Source of the DNA: Oscillospiraceae bacterium
GTDB taxonomy: Bacteria; Bacillota; Clostridia; Oscillospirales; Oscillospiraceae
NCBI GenBank assembly: GCA_017535635.1
Contig: JAFXTU010000059.1
Location: forward strand, 62,001-126,000
DNA: 64,000 nucleotides
Reading direction: 5' to 3'
Part shown: positions 41,929 through 50,724 of the stretch, piece after piece
Layout: every line of letters starts with the position of its first letter
Position numbering within the stretch: the stretch's first letter is position 1
The notes under the pieces: generated by a model
What the model was told of the DNA's origin: nothing
What the model saw: only the letters and a program-made list of their open reading frames with translations
The model's database searches: none
Position numbers and translations under genes: made by a program

Positions 41929-42534
41929 TCACGAAAGCTCCCGCCGGAGCCGCGCCGTCAGATCCCCCATGACGTACCACAGGGTCTCATAGTGGAGGAA
42001 GTCCAGCGCCCCGGCGTCCCAGAAAAACTGGAGCTGGGCGGGAAATTCCTCGTCCGCCTCCCAAAAACGGAGCTGCACCGGGAAGAAGTCGAAGACCGGA
42101 AGGATATAGGACACGTCTCCCCGCTCCCCCGGTTTTCCTCCCCGACGGCGGCAGACCTCCGCCAGAGCTTCTCCTTTCCCGGAGAAAAAAGCAGCCTCCC
42201 GTTCGTTCAGGTTCTCATGGACGCTGTTGGCGCCCATGATGCCGTGAAGCTCCATGGTGGGAACGAAGCTTCCCCGCAGAAAGGGCGTCGTCTCCGAGCG
42301 GCAGAGCACATCATATATTGTGAGCGCGGTGGTGGGCAAGGCTTTTGCTCCCCCGGAGTCCAGCACTTCCCCGTCGGGGAGGCGCACAAAATGCTCCTCC
42401 CCCAGGTAGCGGATGGGGATCCCTTCCGCTGTCCTCGGGAGGGACAGGCGGCGGCAGAGCTTTTCCGGGTCATAGTTCAGGAAGAGCAGCCGGGCGCTCT
42501 CCTGCATCCGCTCATAGTTCCCGCCCCGGGTCAT
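41929..42534 (-). CDS. DUF3786 domain protein
   Basis: A 201-residue soluble protein. Family features are the repeated aromatic/acidic stretch DEEFPAQLQFFWDAGALDFLHYETLWYVM near the C-terminus and LTIYDVLCRS in the middle. Function unknown; DUF3786 proteins occur in anaerobes, sometimes with corrinoid or redox genes. The ATG overlaps the stop of the small upstream gene (ATGA). Confidence 0.75.
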   Translation of the reverse strand: MTRGGNYERMQESARLLFLNYDPEKLCRRLSLPRTAEGIPIRYLGEEHFVRLPDGEVLDSGGAKALPTTALTIYDVLCRSETTPFLRGSFVPTMELHGIMGANSVHENLNEREAAFFSGKGEALAEVCRRRGGKPGERGDVSYILPVFDFFPVQLRFWEADEEFPAQLQFFWDAGALDFLHYETLWYVMGDLTARLRRELS

Positions 42535-42767
42535 TTTTTGCCGAGAAGCCCGCCCAGGGAACCAAGTGCGCCGCCGATCTGATCCAGATTCAGCTTCGTC
42601 TTCACCCCGGAGACGATCTTCTGGAGCACATCCTCCGGAAGGTCCACACCCAGCAGTCCTTCGACCGCTTTGATGGGATCGGACTTGAATTTCGCCAGGA
42701 GGTTCTCATCCCCTTTGAGCTTTCCGACCAGCTCCTCTATTTTTCCCTTGATATCCAGTGTATCCAT
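42531..42767 (-). CDS. Small helical protein, first gene of the DUF3786/sirtuin operon
   Basis: A 78-residue acidic/helical protein: GKIEELVGKLKGDENLLAKF, then VEGLLGVDLPEDVLQKIV and a Gly-rich end (GGALGSLGGLLGKK). I recognise no named family; the length and the helix-plus-GG end are reminiscent of Nif11-like leader peptides, but no modification genes are nearby. AAGGAGG precedes ATG 42767, and a near-ideal promoter lies 40-70 bp upstream. Confidence 0.7.
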   Translation of the reverse strand: MDTLDIKGKIEELVGKLKGDENLLAKFKSDPIKAVEGLLGVDLPEDVLQKIVSGVKTKLNLDQIGGALGSLGGLLGKK

Positions 42768-42808
42768 GTTGTTCCTCCTTTTCCACGAAGTTCTGTTTTC
42801 CCGGCTGC

Positions 42809-42837
42809 ATATTAGCATATCAGAGCATGGATTTCAA
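42809..42837 (-). promoter_or_regulatory. Promoter of the leftward small-protein/DUF3786/sirtuin operon
   Basis: TTGAAA (42832-42837) and TAATAT (42809-42814) on the minus strand, 17-bp spacer. Confidence 0.7.
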
Positions 42838-42871
42838 CTCACAGACGGTGCCTTCTTTTCTTCGATTCCAC

Positions 42872-42900
42872 TTGATTCTTATCAGGCTATATGATATATT
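42872..42900 (+). promoter_or_regulatory. Promoter for the GGDEF-EAL gene
   Basis: TTGATT (42872-42877) and TATATT (42895-42900), 17-bp spacer. The 5' leader contains an imperfect CGCCGAA/TTCGGCG hairpin at about 42930-42954, just before the ribosome binding site. Confidence 0.7.
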
Positions 42901-42976
42901 TTAGCTTGGATGTATATGCATCAGGACATCAACGCCGAAGGACCCCTTTCGGCGAAGGTTGGGGGGAGTATTCTAC

Positions 42977-45145
42977 ATGTCGCCGGAAACCAACGGCCGA
43001 GACCGTTCCCTTCGGGAGCTTTTCCTGCTCACCGCCCTGGAAACCTACGAAGTGATCCTTTGTCTGGACCTGTCCACCATGCTCTGTTCGGAGCTGTACC
43101 CCGCCGGGGAGAGTTTTCTTCCCCGGGAGGAAGCGGTCCCCTGGAAGGATAAGCTGCAGACGCTGCTGGACACCGTCCCTCCGGAGGAAAGGATCCATCT
43201 GGAGGAAAAGATCGCAGCGGACCTTCTGTCCGCCAGAGAGGGCAGTCACTATAGCGCCACCTTCCGCAGCAGCATCCGCCGTCCGGACGGCAGCTTCGGC
43301 TGGTGGACGGTACTGAGCCGCATCCTTCGGATCGACGGAGCGCTCAATATGGTCATGCTCTGCAACGATGTCACCGCCGATATGCTGGACCGGCAGCGCC
43401 TGCTGGACCGGAGCGAACGGGACGGGCTGACCGGGCTGTGCAATCGGGCCAAGCTCTCTGAGCTGATCTCCGGCAGCTACCGGAACCTCAGCAGCTGCGG
43501 CATTCTTTTCCTGGACCTGAACGAGCTGAAGGAAACCAACGACAAATACGGACATGACGCCGGCGACCGAATCATCCGCCTGGTGGGCGACAGCCTGGCC
43601 GATCTGGAGGGGCCGGGCGTCACGCCCTTCCGCTACGGCGGAGACGAGTTTCTGCTCATCGCGGAAAACGCCAGCCAGGACGAGATGAACCGGCTCACCC
43701 AGAGCTGGATCCTCCGCTGGCGGAGTCTCCGCGCGTCCAGTGAATTCCAGCCATCCATCGCCGTGGGCATCGCCTGGGGCGTGCAGCCGGTGAATGTCCG
43801 GGAGCTCATCGAAAAAGCGGACGCGGACATGTACCGCAACAAGCACTTGATGAAAACGGGGATCATCCCCGAGCTCAGCAGCTTTGGGAGCAACGAGGTC
43901 GTTACGGGACTCTACGGGCGCTTTGACTTTTATACTGCCGTGCGGCAGGTGCTGGATGCGGCGGAAGGCAGACGCTACGACATGCTCTCCCTGGGCATCG
44001 GCCATTTCAGCCTGGTGAACCGCTGGTATGGCCGGGAGGTGGGCGACAAGCTGCTGGGAGAGATCGGAAACTGTATCCTGGAATTCTCCAAGGCTCACGA
44101 CGGTCTGGGCTGCTATCTGGAGGGAGAAAACTTCGCCATGCTCCTTCCGGAGGAAGAGGGGCTTCCCCGGAAGCTGGACGCCGAGCTGCGGGAGGTCCTT
44201 CGCCGCTACAGCTCCTCTGTGGGCTTTCTCCTGTCCATCGGCGTGTATCCCATTACCGATCTGAATCTGGTCACCGGCTCCATGCTGGATCTGGCCATGG
44301 AGGCCCGCAGCCTGATCAGCGACGACGCTGCGGACCGGATCCGATTCTACGAGGCGGAAAAGGCCGCGGGCAATCAGCTCCGGAAGGATCTGCTGGTCAA
44401 TTTGAAGGTAGCCCTCGCCATGGGTGACGTGTTCAACTGGTTCCAGCCCATCTGCCGTCCGGAGGACGGGGAGATCATCGGAGCGGAAGCCCTGGTCCGT
44501 TGGACGCATCTCACCTGGGGGATGCTGGAGCCGGAGGACTTTCTTCCGGAGCTGGAGAGGGACGGGCTCACCGCGGACCTGGACGAGCCGCTGTGGGAGC
44601 AGGCCGCGGTCCTGCTTCGGGACTGGAAGGCCGCCGGAAAGAACGTTGTACCCATCACCCTCAACGTCTCCCGCTCTGACATTCTCTCCCTGGATGTGGC
44701 GGATGTGTTTCTCCGTCTTACGGAGAAATACGGTCTGGACCGGCGGCTGATCCGCGTCTCCGTTCAGGAGCAGTCCTTGGAGGATATCGTTTCGGAAGCC
44801 TTTGACGACCTGAGTGCGCTGCGGCAGGCCGGGTTTTCCGTGGAGCTGGACGTATCCGGGAGCTTTTTGTCCCTGGAGTGGGATCGTCCCCTTCCGGCGG
44901 ACGGTCTCAAGGTGGACCTCCGCTCCCTCCCCTCCCAGGGCGGTCCGGGAAATATGGGGGGAGACGTGCTTCGTTCCCTGATGGAGAAAGCAAAAGCAGA
45001 CGGCCTCCCCATCACCGTCGTGGGCGTGGAATCCCGGAAGCAGGCGGAGCTCCTGCGGGCGCTGCAGTTCAAAGGGGTCCAGGGCTACTGTTTCCACCGG
45101 CCCATGTCCGCGGAAGACTTCGCCGCGCTGTTGAAGGCGGAGTGA
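42977..45145 (+). CDS. Cyclic-di-GMP protein: PAS-like, GGDEF, degenerate GGDEF, degenerate EAL
   Basis: A 722-residue soluble protein. A PAS-like sensor spans about 20-140. The first GGDEF domain has an intact RYGGDEF (221-225) with LFLDLNELKETND, so it probably makes c-di-GMP. The second GGDEF-like domain (about 310-460) has LEGENF in place of GGDEF. The EAL domain has EAL (504-506), the Asn of LNVS and Lys in LKVD, but ELDVSGS replaces the metal-binding DDFGTG, so phosphodiesterase activity is doubtful. GGGGAG precedes ATG 42977. No membrane segment is seen. Confidence 0.85.
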   Translation: MSPETNGRDRSLRELFLLTALETYEVILCLDLSTMLCSELYPAGESFLPREEAVPWKDKLQTLLDTVPPEERIHLEEKIAADLLSAREGSHYSATFRSSIRRPDGSFGWWTVLSRILRIDGALNMVMLCNDVTADMLDRQRLLDRSERDGLTGLCNRAKLSELISGSYRNLSSCGILFLDLNELKETNDKYGHDAGDRIIRLVGDSLADLEGPGVTPFRYGGDEFLLIAENASQDEMNRLTQSWILRWRSLRASSEFQPSIAVGIAWGVQPVNVRELIEKADADMYRNKHLMKTGIIPELSSFGSNEVVTGLYGRFDFYTAVRQVLDAAEGRRYDMLSLGIGHFSLVNRWYGREVGDKLLGEIGNCILEFSKAHDGLGCYLEGENFAMLLPEEEGLPRKLDAELREVLRRYSSSVGFLLSIGVYPITDLNLVTGSMLDLAMEARSLISDDAADRIRFYEAEKAAGNQLRKDLLVNLKVALAMGDVFNWFQPICRPEDGEIIGAEALVRWTHLTWGMLEPEDFLPELERDGLTADLDEPLWEQAAVLLRDWKAAGKNVVPITLNVSRSDILSLDVADVFLRLTEKYGLDRRLIRVSVQEQSLEDIVSEAFDDLSALRQAGFSVELDVSGSFLSLEWDRPLPADGLKVDLRSLPSQGGPGNMGGDVLRSLMEKAKADGLPITVVGVESRKQAELLRALQFKGVQGYCFHRPMSAEDFAALLKAE

Positions 45146-45170
45146 GCTCAGAGCTTCCATCAACCCGTTT

Positions 45171-45196
45171 CGCCCCGCAGCCTTGGCTGCGGGGCG
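45171..45196. repeat. Strong hairpin between GGDEF-EAL and GH28 genes
   Basis: CGCCCCGCAGCC/GGCTGCGGGGCG, 12-bp perfect stem, is followed by TGATTTCC. The T tract is weak, so partial termination or transcript processing are both possible. Confidence 0.55.
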
Positions 45197-45223
45197 TGAT
45201 TTCCGCCAAAGGAGTCTGGTCCC

Positions 45224-46789
45224 ATGCTGAACACTCTCTTTCTCAGCCCGACCTCTGCCTGCTTCGAGCTGAAGAACGACGCGCCCTATTTTGCGCCGGA
45301 GCACTATGTCTATGCGCTGGACGGGCAGGAGCTGGGCGAGAGCAGCGTCAACGTGCTCTCCCTGTTCGGACTGACGCCCGGGAGCGCTCATTCCCTCCGG
45401 CTCCGCTTCTCCGGAGGCGGAGAGACGTCTGTTTCCTTTCGACTCCCGAAGGAGACCTGTGCCCTGGACGTCCGAGGCTTCGGCGCCAGGGGCGATGGGC
45501 TCGCGGACGACACCTCCGCCCTCCGGGCGGCCATTGCTGTTCTGCCTGAAGGCGGCAGGCTTTTCTTCCCTCCCGGCGTCTACCGGACCCTGCCTTTGTT
45601 CCTCAAAAGCCATATCCACCTGGACTTTGCTGCGGGGGCGGCCTTGCTGGCCTCCCCGGAACGGGATCAGTATCCCGTCCTGCCGGGAACGCTCCCGGAC
45701 CTGGAGGGGGGCGAAGAGCTCCACTTCGGCGCCTTTGAGGGGCAGGCAAAGCCCATGTATGCCTCCCTTCTTACGGCGCAGTATGCCCGGGACATCACCG
45801 TCACCGGCCCCGGTATCCTGGACGGGAACGGGGAAATCTTCTGGAAGGACTTCTTTGAGCTTCCGGCAGCCCGGCCAAGGCTGATGTTCTTCAACCGCTG
45901 CAGGGGAATACGGGTCCACGGGGTCCGGGCGCGCAATTCCCCCTCCTGGCAGATCCACCCCTATTATTCGGAGGACCTGGGTTTCTACGACCTCTCGGTG
46001 GAGGCTCCAAAAAACAGCCCCAACACCGACGCCATGGACCCGGAATCCTGCGACAGGGTGGAGATCGTCGGCTGCCGCTTCAACGTGGGGGACGACTGCG
46101 TCGCCATCAAGTCCGGCAAGATCGAGCTGGGGAGCACGCTGAACCGCCCAGCCCTTCGCTACACGATCCGCAACTGTCTCATGGAGGCAGGACACGGAGC
46201 CGTGACCCTGGGAAGTGAGATCGGCGCGGGTGTGAAGGAGCTGACGGTCTCCCAGTGCTGTTTCCGGGGCACAGACCGGGGCCTTCGCATCAAGACCCGC
46301 CGCGGCTGGGGGCAGAACTGCCGGGTGGACGGCGTGACCTTCGAGAACATTTGCATGGACGGGGTCCTGACCCCCATCACCATGAATATGTGGTATAATT
46401 GCTGTGATCCGGACCGGGAGAGTGAATACGTCTGGAGCCGGGAGGCCCTGCCCGTAGACGAGCGGACCCCCAGCCTGGGCCGCTTCCGCTTCCGAAACAT
46501 CCGCTGCACCAATGCCCACGCGGCGGCCCTCTACGTGGACGGTCTCCCGGAGATGCCCGTGGAAGAAGTGGCGCTGGAAAACGTCCGGATCAGCTTTGCC
46601 CAGGACGCGAAAAGCGCCGTGCCCATCATGAAGAATTTTGCCAGTCCCTGCCGGAAGCTGGGGCTGTACTTCGACAACGTAAAGCGGGTGGTCCTCAGGA
46701 ACGTTACGGTCCATGGCGCGGAGGGGTCTCCCCTGCTCGCCAACCACTGCGGAGAGGTCGTCACAGAGGGGTTTCATTCCGAGGAATAG
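45224..46789 (+). CDS. Glycoside hydrolase family 28 (polygalacturonase-like)
   Basis: A 521-residue protein. An N-terminal Ig-like part (1-85) is followed by the right-handed beta-helix beginning VRGFGARGDGLADDTSAL. All four GH28 signatures are visible: NTDAMD (about 267), GDDCVAIKSG (about 289), GHGAVTLGSE (about 323) and RGLRIKTR (about 353). The three catalytic Asp residues are present. It hydrolyses galacturonic-acid or rhamnogalacturonan linkages. No signal peptide is visible, suggesting action on imported oligosaccharides. AAAGGAG precedes the ATG. It stops with TAG. Confidence 0.9.
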   Translation: MLNTLFLSPTSACFELKNDAPYFAPEHYVYALDGQELGESSVNVLSLFGLTPGSAHSLRLRFSGGGETSVSFRLPKETCALDVRGFGARGDGLADDTSALRAAIAVLPEGGRLFFPPGVYRTLPLFLKSHIHLDFAAGAALLASPERDQYPVLPGTLPDLEGGEELHFGAFEGQAKPMYASLLTAQYARDITVTGPGILDGNGEIFWKDFFELPAARPRLMFFNRCRGIRVHGVRARNSPSWQIHPYYSEDLGFYDLSVEAPKNSPNTDAMDPESCDRVEIVGCRFNVGDDCVAIKSGKIELGSTLNRPALRYTIRNCLMEAGHGAVTLGSEIGAGVKELTVSQCCFRGTDRGLRIKTRRGWGQNCRVDGVTFENICMDGVLTPITMNMWYNCCDPDRESEYVWSREALPVDERTPSLGRFRFRNIRCTNAHAAALYVDGLPEMPVEEVALENVRISFAQDAKSAVPIMKNFASPCRKLGLYFDNVKRVVLRNVTVHGAEGSPLLANHCGEVVTEGFHSEE

Positions 46790-46796
46790 AGATTCG

Positions 46797-46826
46797 CAGA
46801 GCGGTCCGCATCGGCGGGCCGCTCTG
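46797..46826. terminator. Terminator-like hairpin between convergent GH28 and NUDIX genes
   Basis: A 13-bp stem (46797-46809 with 46814-46826, one G-T pair, ATCG loop) followed by GTATCTGTG. It is a strong stem with a poor T tract. Confidence 0.55.
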
Positions 46827-46838
46827 TATCTGTGCGCT

Positions 46839-47285
46839 TCATCTCAGTTCATTGATCCATTCCTCGCCCATCGGCCGGTAGAAGAACTCGCTGATATCCT
46901 CCTCCAGAAACACGCGAAGCATATCCCCCATGTCTCTGGCCAGGTTCAGGGAAGAAAGCTTGTCCAGCTCCTCCCACCATACTTCGCCCTCCTCTGAGGA
47001 TTGAAGGCTGCCGGAAAAACGCTCGGCCCGATAAAACAGGACCACATAGCGGCCCTGATCCGTACACCAGTCCTTGAGGCCGCAGAGCCTTGGATCGGAG
47101 ATAATCAGGCCAGTCTCCTCCCGCACCTCCCGGATGACTGCGTCCGCAAGGGATTCTCCGGGTTCTACATGGCCGCCGGGGAAGGTAATGCCCGGCCATC
47201 GGGGATCCTTTCTGTCCTGCACCAGGACCTGAGAGCCATTACAAACCATGCACATATTGGTGAGTTCAATGGATTCTCTTTGCAT
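46839..47285 (-). CDS. NUDIX hydrolase (MutT-like)
   Basis: A 148-residue enzyme with a complete NUDIX box, GX5EX7REUXEEXGU: GGHVEPGESLADAVIREVREETGL. Such proteins hydrolyse nucleoside diphosphates linked to another group; 8-oxo-dGTP is one candidate. The start at 47285 lacks a clear ribosome binding site; the in-frame ATG at 47255 would shorten the first strand. It follows the aldo/keto reductase gene by 82 bp. Confidence 0.82.
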   Translation of the reverse strand: MQRESIELTNMCMVCNGSQVLVQDRKDPRWPGITFPGGHVEPGESLADAVIREVREETGLIISDPRLCGLKDWCTDQGRYVVLFYRAERFSGSLQSSEEGEVWWEELDKLSSLNLARDMGDMLRVFLEEDISEFFYRPMGEEWINELR

Positions 47286-47367
47286 TATACACTATGCCCG
47301 TCTTTCTTCTGTCTTATCTGCCTCAGAGCGACATAATACCGCATTGATCGCCCTTTGACGTATCTGT

Positions 47368-48546
47368 TCAGTACTTTGTAAAGGTGGTGATCAGCTTCCG
47401 GCCCACCTTGTAGATCGGCCCCTCGAAGGTCTTTTTGCAGGCCTGCAGCTCCTTCCGGATCTGAATGCCCTGGGGGCAATGCTGCTCGCATTTGCCGCAG
47501 CCCACGCAGTTGGAGGCCCCGGTGGCGTCCTTCCGCAGGGCGGTACACATGAAATAGCCCTGCATGGCGGAGATCCAGCCCTCCGAGGCGCGGCGATTGT
47601 AGGCGGCGAAGATGCCGGGAATGTCCACATTCTTGGGGCAGGGCATGCAGTAGCGGCAGCCGGTGCAGCCCACCTTCATCCTGGAGTTGATGGCCTTCAC
47701 CACCAGGGCAATCAGCTCCCGGTCCTCTTTCGTGAAGGTCCCTGCCGTGGCCTCGTCCGCCGCAGCACAGTTCTCCGCCACCATCTCCAGGGAGTTCATC
47801 CCCGAGAGAACACAGGTGACCTCCGGCTGGTCCCAGAGCCAGCGGAAGGCCCACTCGGCGGGGCTGTGCTGTGTCGGATACTTGCGGAAGAGCTCCTCCG
47901 CCTCCTTGGGGAGCTTGTTCGCCAGCTTCCCGCCCCGGAGGGGCTCCATGATAATCACGGGAATGCCCTTCTCCGCCGCGGCCTTCAGGCCCGTCACCCC
48001 GGCCTGGGAATGCTCGTCCAGGTAATTGTACTGGATCTGGCAGAAGTCCCAGTCGTAGGCGTTCAGCAGGCTGATGAACATATCCGAGTTGCCGTGGTAG
48101 GAAAAGCCCACCTGGCCGATGGCCCCGCTCTCCTTCTTCTCCCGTAGCCAGTCCTCGGCGCCGATGGAATTCAGCCTCTCCCAGGTCTTTACGTCCGTGA
48201 GCATGTGCATAAGATAGTAATCCACATGGTCCGTCCGAAGGCGCCGGAGCTCCTCGGCGAAAAACTTATCCAGGCTCTTCAGGTCCTTGGCCAGATAGTG
48301 GGGCAGCTTGGTGGCGATCCGCACCTTGTCCCGGAGTCCGTTCCTCTCCAGGATCTCCCCCAGGGCGGCCTCGCTGCCGGGATAGATGTAGGCGGTGTCG
48401 AAGTAGTTGACCCCCGCCTGGATCGCGGCCAGGATCTCCTTCTCCGCTTTTTTCAGGTCGATGCCCCCCACGGACTGAGTGAAGCGCATACAGCCGTAGC
48501 CCAGGACGGAGAGGGGATTGCCATAGCGGTCTTTGCGGTATTGCAT
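47368..48546 (-). CDS. Aldo/keto reductase with C-terminal ferredoxin domain
   Basis: A 392-residue protein. The (beta/alpha)8 aldo-keto reductase barrel has LGYGCMRF, the catalytic Asp/Tyr in YFDTAYIYPGSE, Lys in IATKLP and His in LMH. The C-terminus carries two Cys groups, CTGCRYCMPCPKNVDIPG and CVGCGKCEQHCPQGI, typical of 4Fe-4S aldo/keto reductases in anaerobes. It couples NAD(P)H or ferredoxin electrons to carbonyl reduction; the substrate is unknown. A strong promoter lies upstream. Confidence 0.92.
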   Translation of the reverse strand: MQYRKDRYGNPLSVLGYGCMRFTQSVGGIDLKKAEKEILAAIQAGVNYFDTAYIYPGSEAALGEILERNGLRDKVRIATKLPHYLAKDLKSLDKFFAEELRRLRTDHVDYYLMHMLTDVKTWERLNSIGAEDWLREKKESGAIGQVGFSYHGNSDMFISLLNAYDWDFCQIQYNYLDEHSQAGVTGLKAAAEKGIPVIIMEPLRGGKLANKLPKEAEELFRKYPTQHSPAEWAFRWLWDQPEVTCVLSGMNSLEMVAENCAAADEATAGTFTKEDRELIALVVKAINSRMKVGCTGCRYCMPCPKNVDIPGIFAAYNRRASEGWISAMQGYFMCTALRKDATGASNCVGCGKCEQHCPQGIQIRKELQACKKTFEGPIYKVGRKLITTFTKY

Positions 48547-48596
48547 ATTCGGGACTCCTTTCCACGGTTGCCGGGATAACGAATTGTTTTGTTTAT

Positions 48597-48624
48597 ATTA
48601 TAGCATATCTCAAAACAGATGCAA
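48597..48624 (-). promoter_or_regulatory. Promoter for the aldo/keto reductase gene
   Basis: TTGCAT (48619-48624), 16-bp spacer, TATAAT (48597-48602) on the minus strand, with an extended TGC in front of the -10. Confidence 0.7.
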
Positions 48625-48783
48625 GGTAGATTTTGCGCAATCGTTTTTCGCGGCAGACGGAATTCCAAAGCGCCGAACTCCCGCGGGCGCTATTGAACAG
48701 CGAAATAACGTGGAAATCCCCGGTTGTTTTCGATGCGGCTTTTATCCTTACGGAGCATCGGCAACAATCCCTCCGCCGTCCTC

Positions 48784-48812
48784 TTGCGGGGCGGCGATTT
48801 TCATGGTATTCT
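48784..48812 (+). promoter_or_regulatory. Possible promoter for the 597-residue protein
   Basis: TTGCGG (48784-48789) and TATTCT (48807-48812), 17-bp spacer; moderate matches, 35 bp before the ATG. Confidence 0.4.
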
Positions 48813-48846
48813 TCTGGAAAACAAAATAAGGAAAGGACAGAGAAGC

Positions 48847-50640
48847 ATGGGTTGCTATCAGAACTTCAAATCCGTCATCTACTGCACCGCCCAGAACATG
48901 GTGAACATCACCCGGGAGGCCCTGGAGGAGCAGCTGGCCTTTTTCCGCCGGTACTGCGGGGTGGACAAGGTCTACCTGGAGCCCTATCGGGACGGGCTCA
49001 TGATCCCCGAGGAGCAGCTCAATATGCTCATCAGCTTCTTCCGGGGCGAAGGGATCGAAGTCTCCGGAGCCCTCACCACCACCTGCGAGGACCTGAGCGA
49101 GGGGGACCAGTTCAAGCAGCGCATGGGCGGCACCTACTGCTATTCCAATGAGACCATGCGGCAGTGGCTGGTGAAGACCGTCCGCTACACCGCCCGGCAC
49201 TTTGATGAATTCATCATCGACGACTGGTTTTTCACCACCTGCACCTGTCAGGAGTGCCGGGACAAGAAGGGCAGCCGGAGCTGGGCGGACTTCCGCCGGG
49301 ATCTGCTGCTGGAGGTCAGTGAAAACCTGATCCTCAAGCCCGCAAAGGAGGAGAACCCCAACTGTAAGGTCATCATCAAGTACCCCAACTGGTCGGAGGC
49401 CTACCAGGAATCCGGCTACGACCCGGACCGGCAGCGGAAGTTCTTCGACCTCATTTACACCGGCACCGAAACCAGGGACACAGCCCACACCGACCAGCAC
49501 CTCCCCAAGTATTGCAGTTGGAGCCTGATGCGCCTCATGGAGCACTACGCCCCCGGAAGAAACGGCGGCGGCTGGTTCGACCCCTACGGCTGCAGCCCCA
49601 TGGAGCTCTATTCCGAGCAGGCCATGCTGACAGCCCTCTCCCGGCCAAGGGAGATCTGCCAGTTCTGCTGGGGCTCCCTCTATAAAAACCGGGTGGTGAC
49701 TCCCATCGGGCTCCAGCTGGAATTCATTGACAAAATGCTCTCCCAAGCGGGGGACTGCCTGGGCGTCCCCTGCTATCTGCCTCCCAACGCCCAGGGGGAG
49801 GACCATCTGGAGGACTTTTTGGGAATGCTGGGCATCCCGCTGGAGCCGGTGCCGGAGTTTCCCACGGCGAGCAAGAGCGTCTTCCTCACCGTGCAGGCCC
49901 TGGAGGACCCTGAGATCATGCCCAAGCTCACCGCCTTCGTGGCGGCGGGCGGGCGTGCCATCGCCTCCTCCGGCTTCGCCATCGGGGCTTTGGGAAAGGG
50001 CTTTGAAGAGCTGAGCTCCATCCGCTATCGGGGCAGGCGCTTCACCACGAAGGAATTCATCGAGGACGGCATGATGGCGCCGGGGAGCGTGTTCAGCCGC
50101 CATGAGATGACCTTCCCCCTGCTGGAGCACCGGAACAACACCTCCTGGGCCCTGGCCAAGGGGGTCTGCGGAGAGGAGAACTACCCCCTGGTCCTGCGGG
50201 ACAGCTACGGCCGGGGCCAGGTCTACACCCTGGCGGTCCCGGACGAATACGGCTATCTCTACGACCTGCCTGCGGAGGTGCTGCGGGTGATTCGTGCTCT
50301 CTTCAATCTGGACGTGCCCGCTTATCTGGAAGGACCCAGCCAGGTTTCTCTCTTTGCCTACGAGAAGGACGTCTTTGCCCTCTACCCTTACGTCAGCGGC
50401 CTCACCCGGGGCCGGACAAGGCTGGTTGTGCGGGGCGTGGCGGACGCTCTGGTGGACCTGAGGACCGGGATGCGCATGCTGCCGAGCCAGGTGAACCGCT
50501 TCGGCGAAGCCGGCACCACCTTCCAGCTCATGCTCCAGCAGGGAGACGTGAGCTTCTACCGGGTGGAGTGGAACGCAGAACGCGAGGGAACGCCCGTGAA
50601 GCGGGGCGTCGCCTCCGCGCCCCATGATTTTGGGGTTTAG
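48847..50640 (+). CDS. Large cytoplasmic protein, possible TIM-barrel glycoside-hydrolase-like
   Basis: 597 residues, no signal peptide or membrane helix. The first half reads like a TIM barrel: VDKVYLEPYRDG, then FIIDDWFFTTCTCQECRDKKG with two paired acids and four nearby Cys/Asp residues, then KVIIKYPNWSEAYQESGYD. The second half looks like a flavodoxin/glutaminase-like and beta-sandwich pair (FVAAGGRAIASSGFAIGAL, then YSFPVPDEYGYLYDLPAE-type sequence). Overall layout resembles GH42/beta-galactosidase-trimerisation architectures, but I cannot name a family. AAAGGA precedes ATG 48847. It stops with TAG. Confidence 0.55.
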   Translation: MGCYQNFKSVIYCTAQNMVNITREALEEQLAFFRRYCGVDKVYLEPYRDGLMIPEEQLNMLISFFRGEGIEVSGALTTTCEDLSEGDQFKQRMGGTYCYSNETMRQWLVKTVRYTARHFDEFIIDDWFFTTCTCQECRDKKGSRSWADFRRDLLLEVSENLILKPAKEENPNCKVIIKYPNWSEAYQESGYDPDRQRKFFDLIYTGTETRDTAHTDQHLPKYCSWSLMRLMEHYAPGRNGGGWFDPYGCSPMELYSEQAMLTALSRPREICQFCWGSLYKNRVVTPIGLQLEFIDKMLSQAGDCLGVPCYLPPNAQGEDHLEDFLGMLGIPLEPVPEFPTASKSVFLTVQALEDPEIMPKLTAFVAAGGRAIASSGFAIGALGKGFEELSSIRYRGRRFTTKEFIEDGMMAPGSVFSRHEMTFPLLEHRNNTSWALAKGVCGEENYPLVLRDSYGRGQVYTLAVPDEYGYLYDLPAEVLRVIRALFNLDVPAYLEGPSQVSLFAYEKDVFALYPYVSGLTRGRTRLVVRGVADALVDLRTGMRMLPSQVNRFGEAGTTFQLMLQQGDVSFYRVEWNAEREGTPVKRGVASAPHDFGV

Positions 50641-50643
50641 CTA

Positions 50644-50672
50644 TTGTTTCTTCTTTTATTTCATGCTATAAT
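50644..50672 (+). promoter_or_regulatory. Promoter for the Lrp/aminotransferase operon
   Basis: TTGTTT (50644-50649) and TATAAT (50667-50672) with a 17-bp spacer and extended TGC, 52 bp before the regulator ATG. Confidence 0.75.
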
Positions 50673-50724
50673 ATTTAAATACACCGAATGTGAATGATAA
50701 ACCAGGACAGAGGAGACACAGGAA

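Larger units (their letters stand above)
48547..48846. other. Intergenic region with divergent promoters
   Basis: 300 bp between the aldo/keto reductase and the unrecognised 597-residue protein. It holds a leftward promoter (48597-48624) and a weaker rightward one (48784-48812). The middle (48640-48780) has no gene, RNA structure or repeat that I can support. Confidence 0.6.

Noticed and set aside
42901-42976. c-di-GMP riboswitch in the leader of the GGDEF-EAL gene
   Set aside because: Only a simple CGCCGAA hairpin is present; none of the conserved GEMM core sequences can be found.
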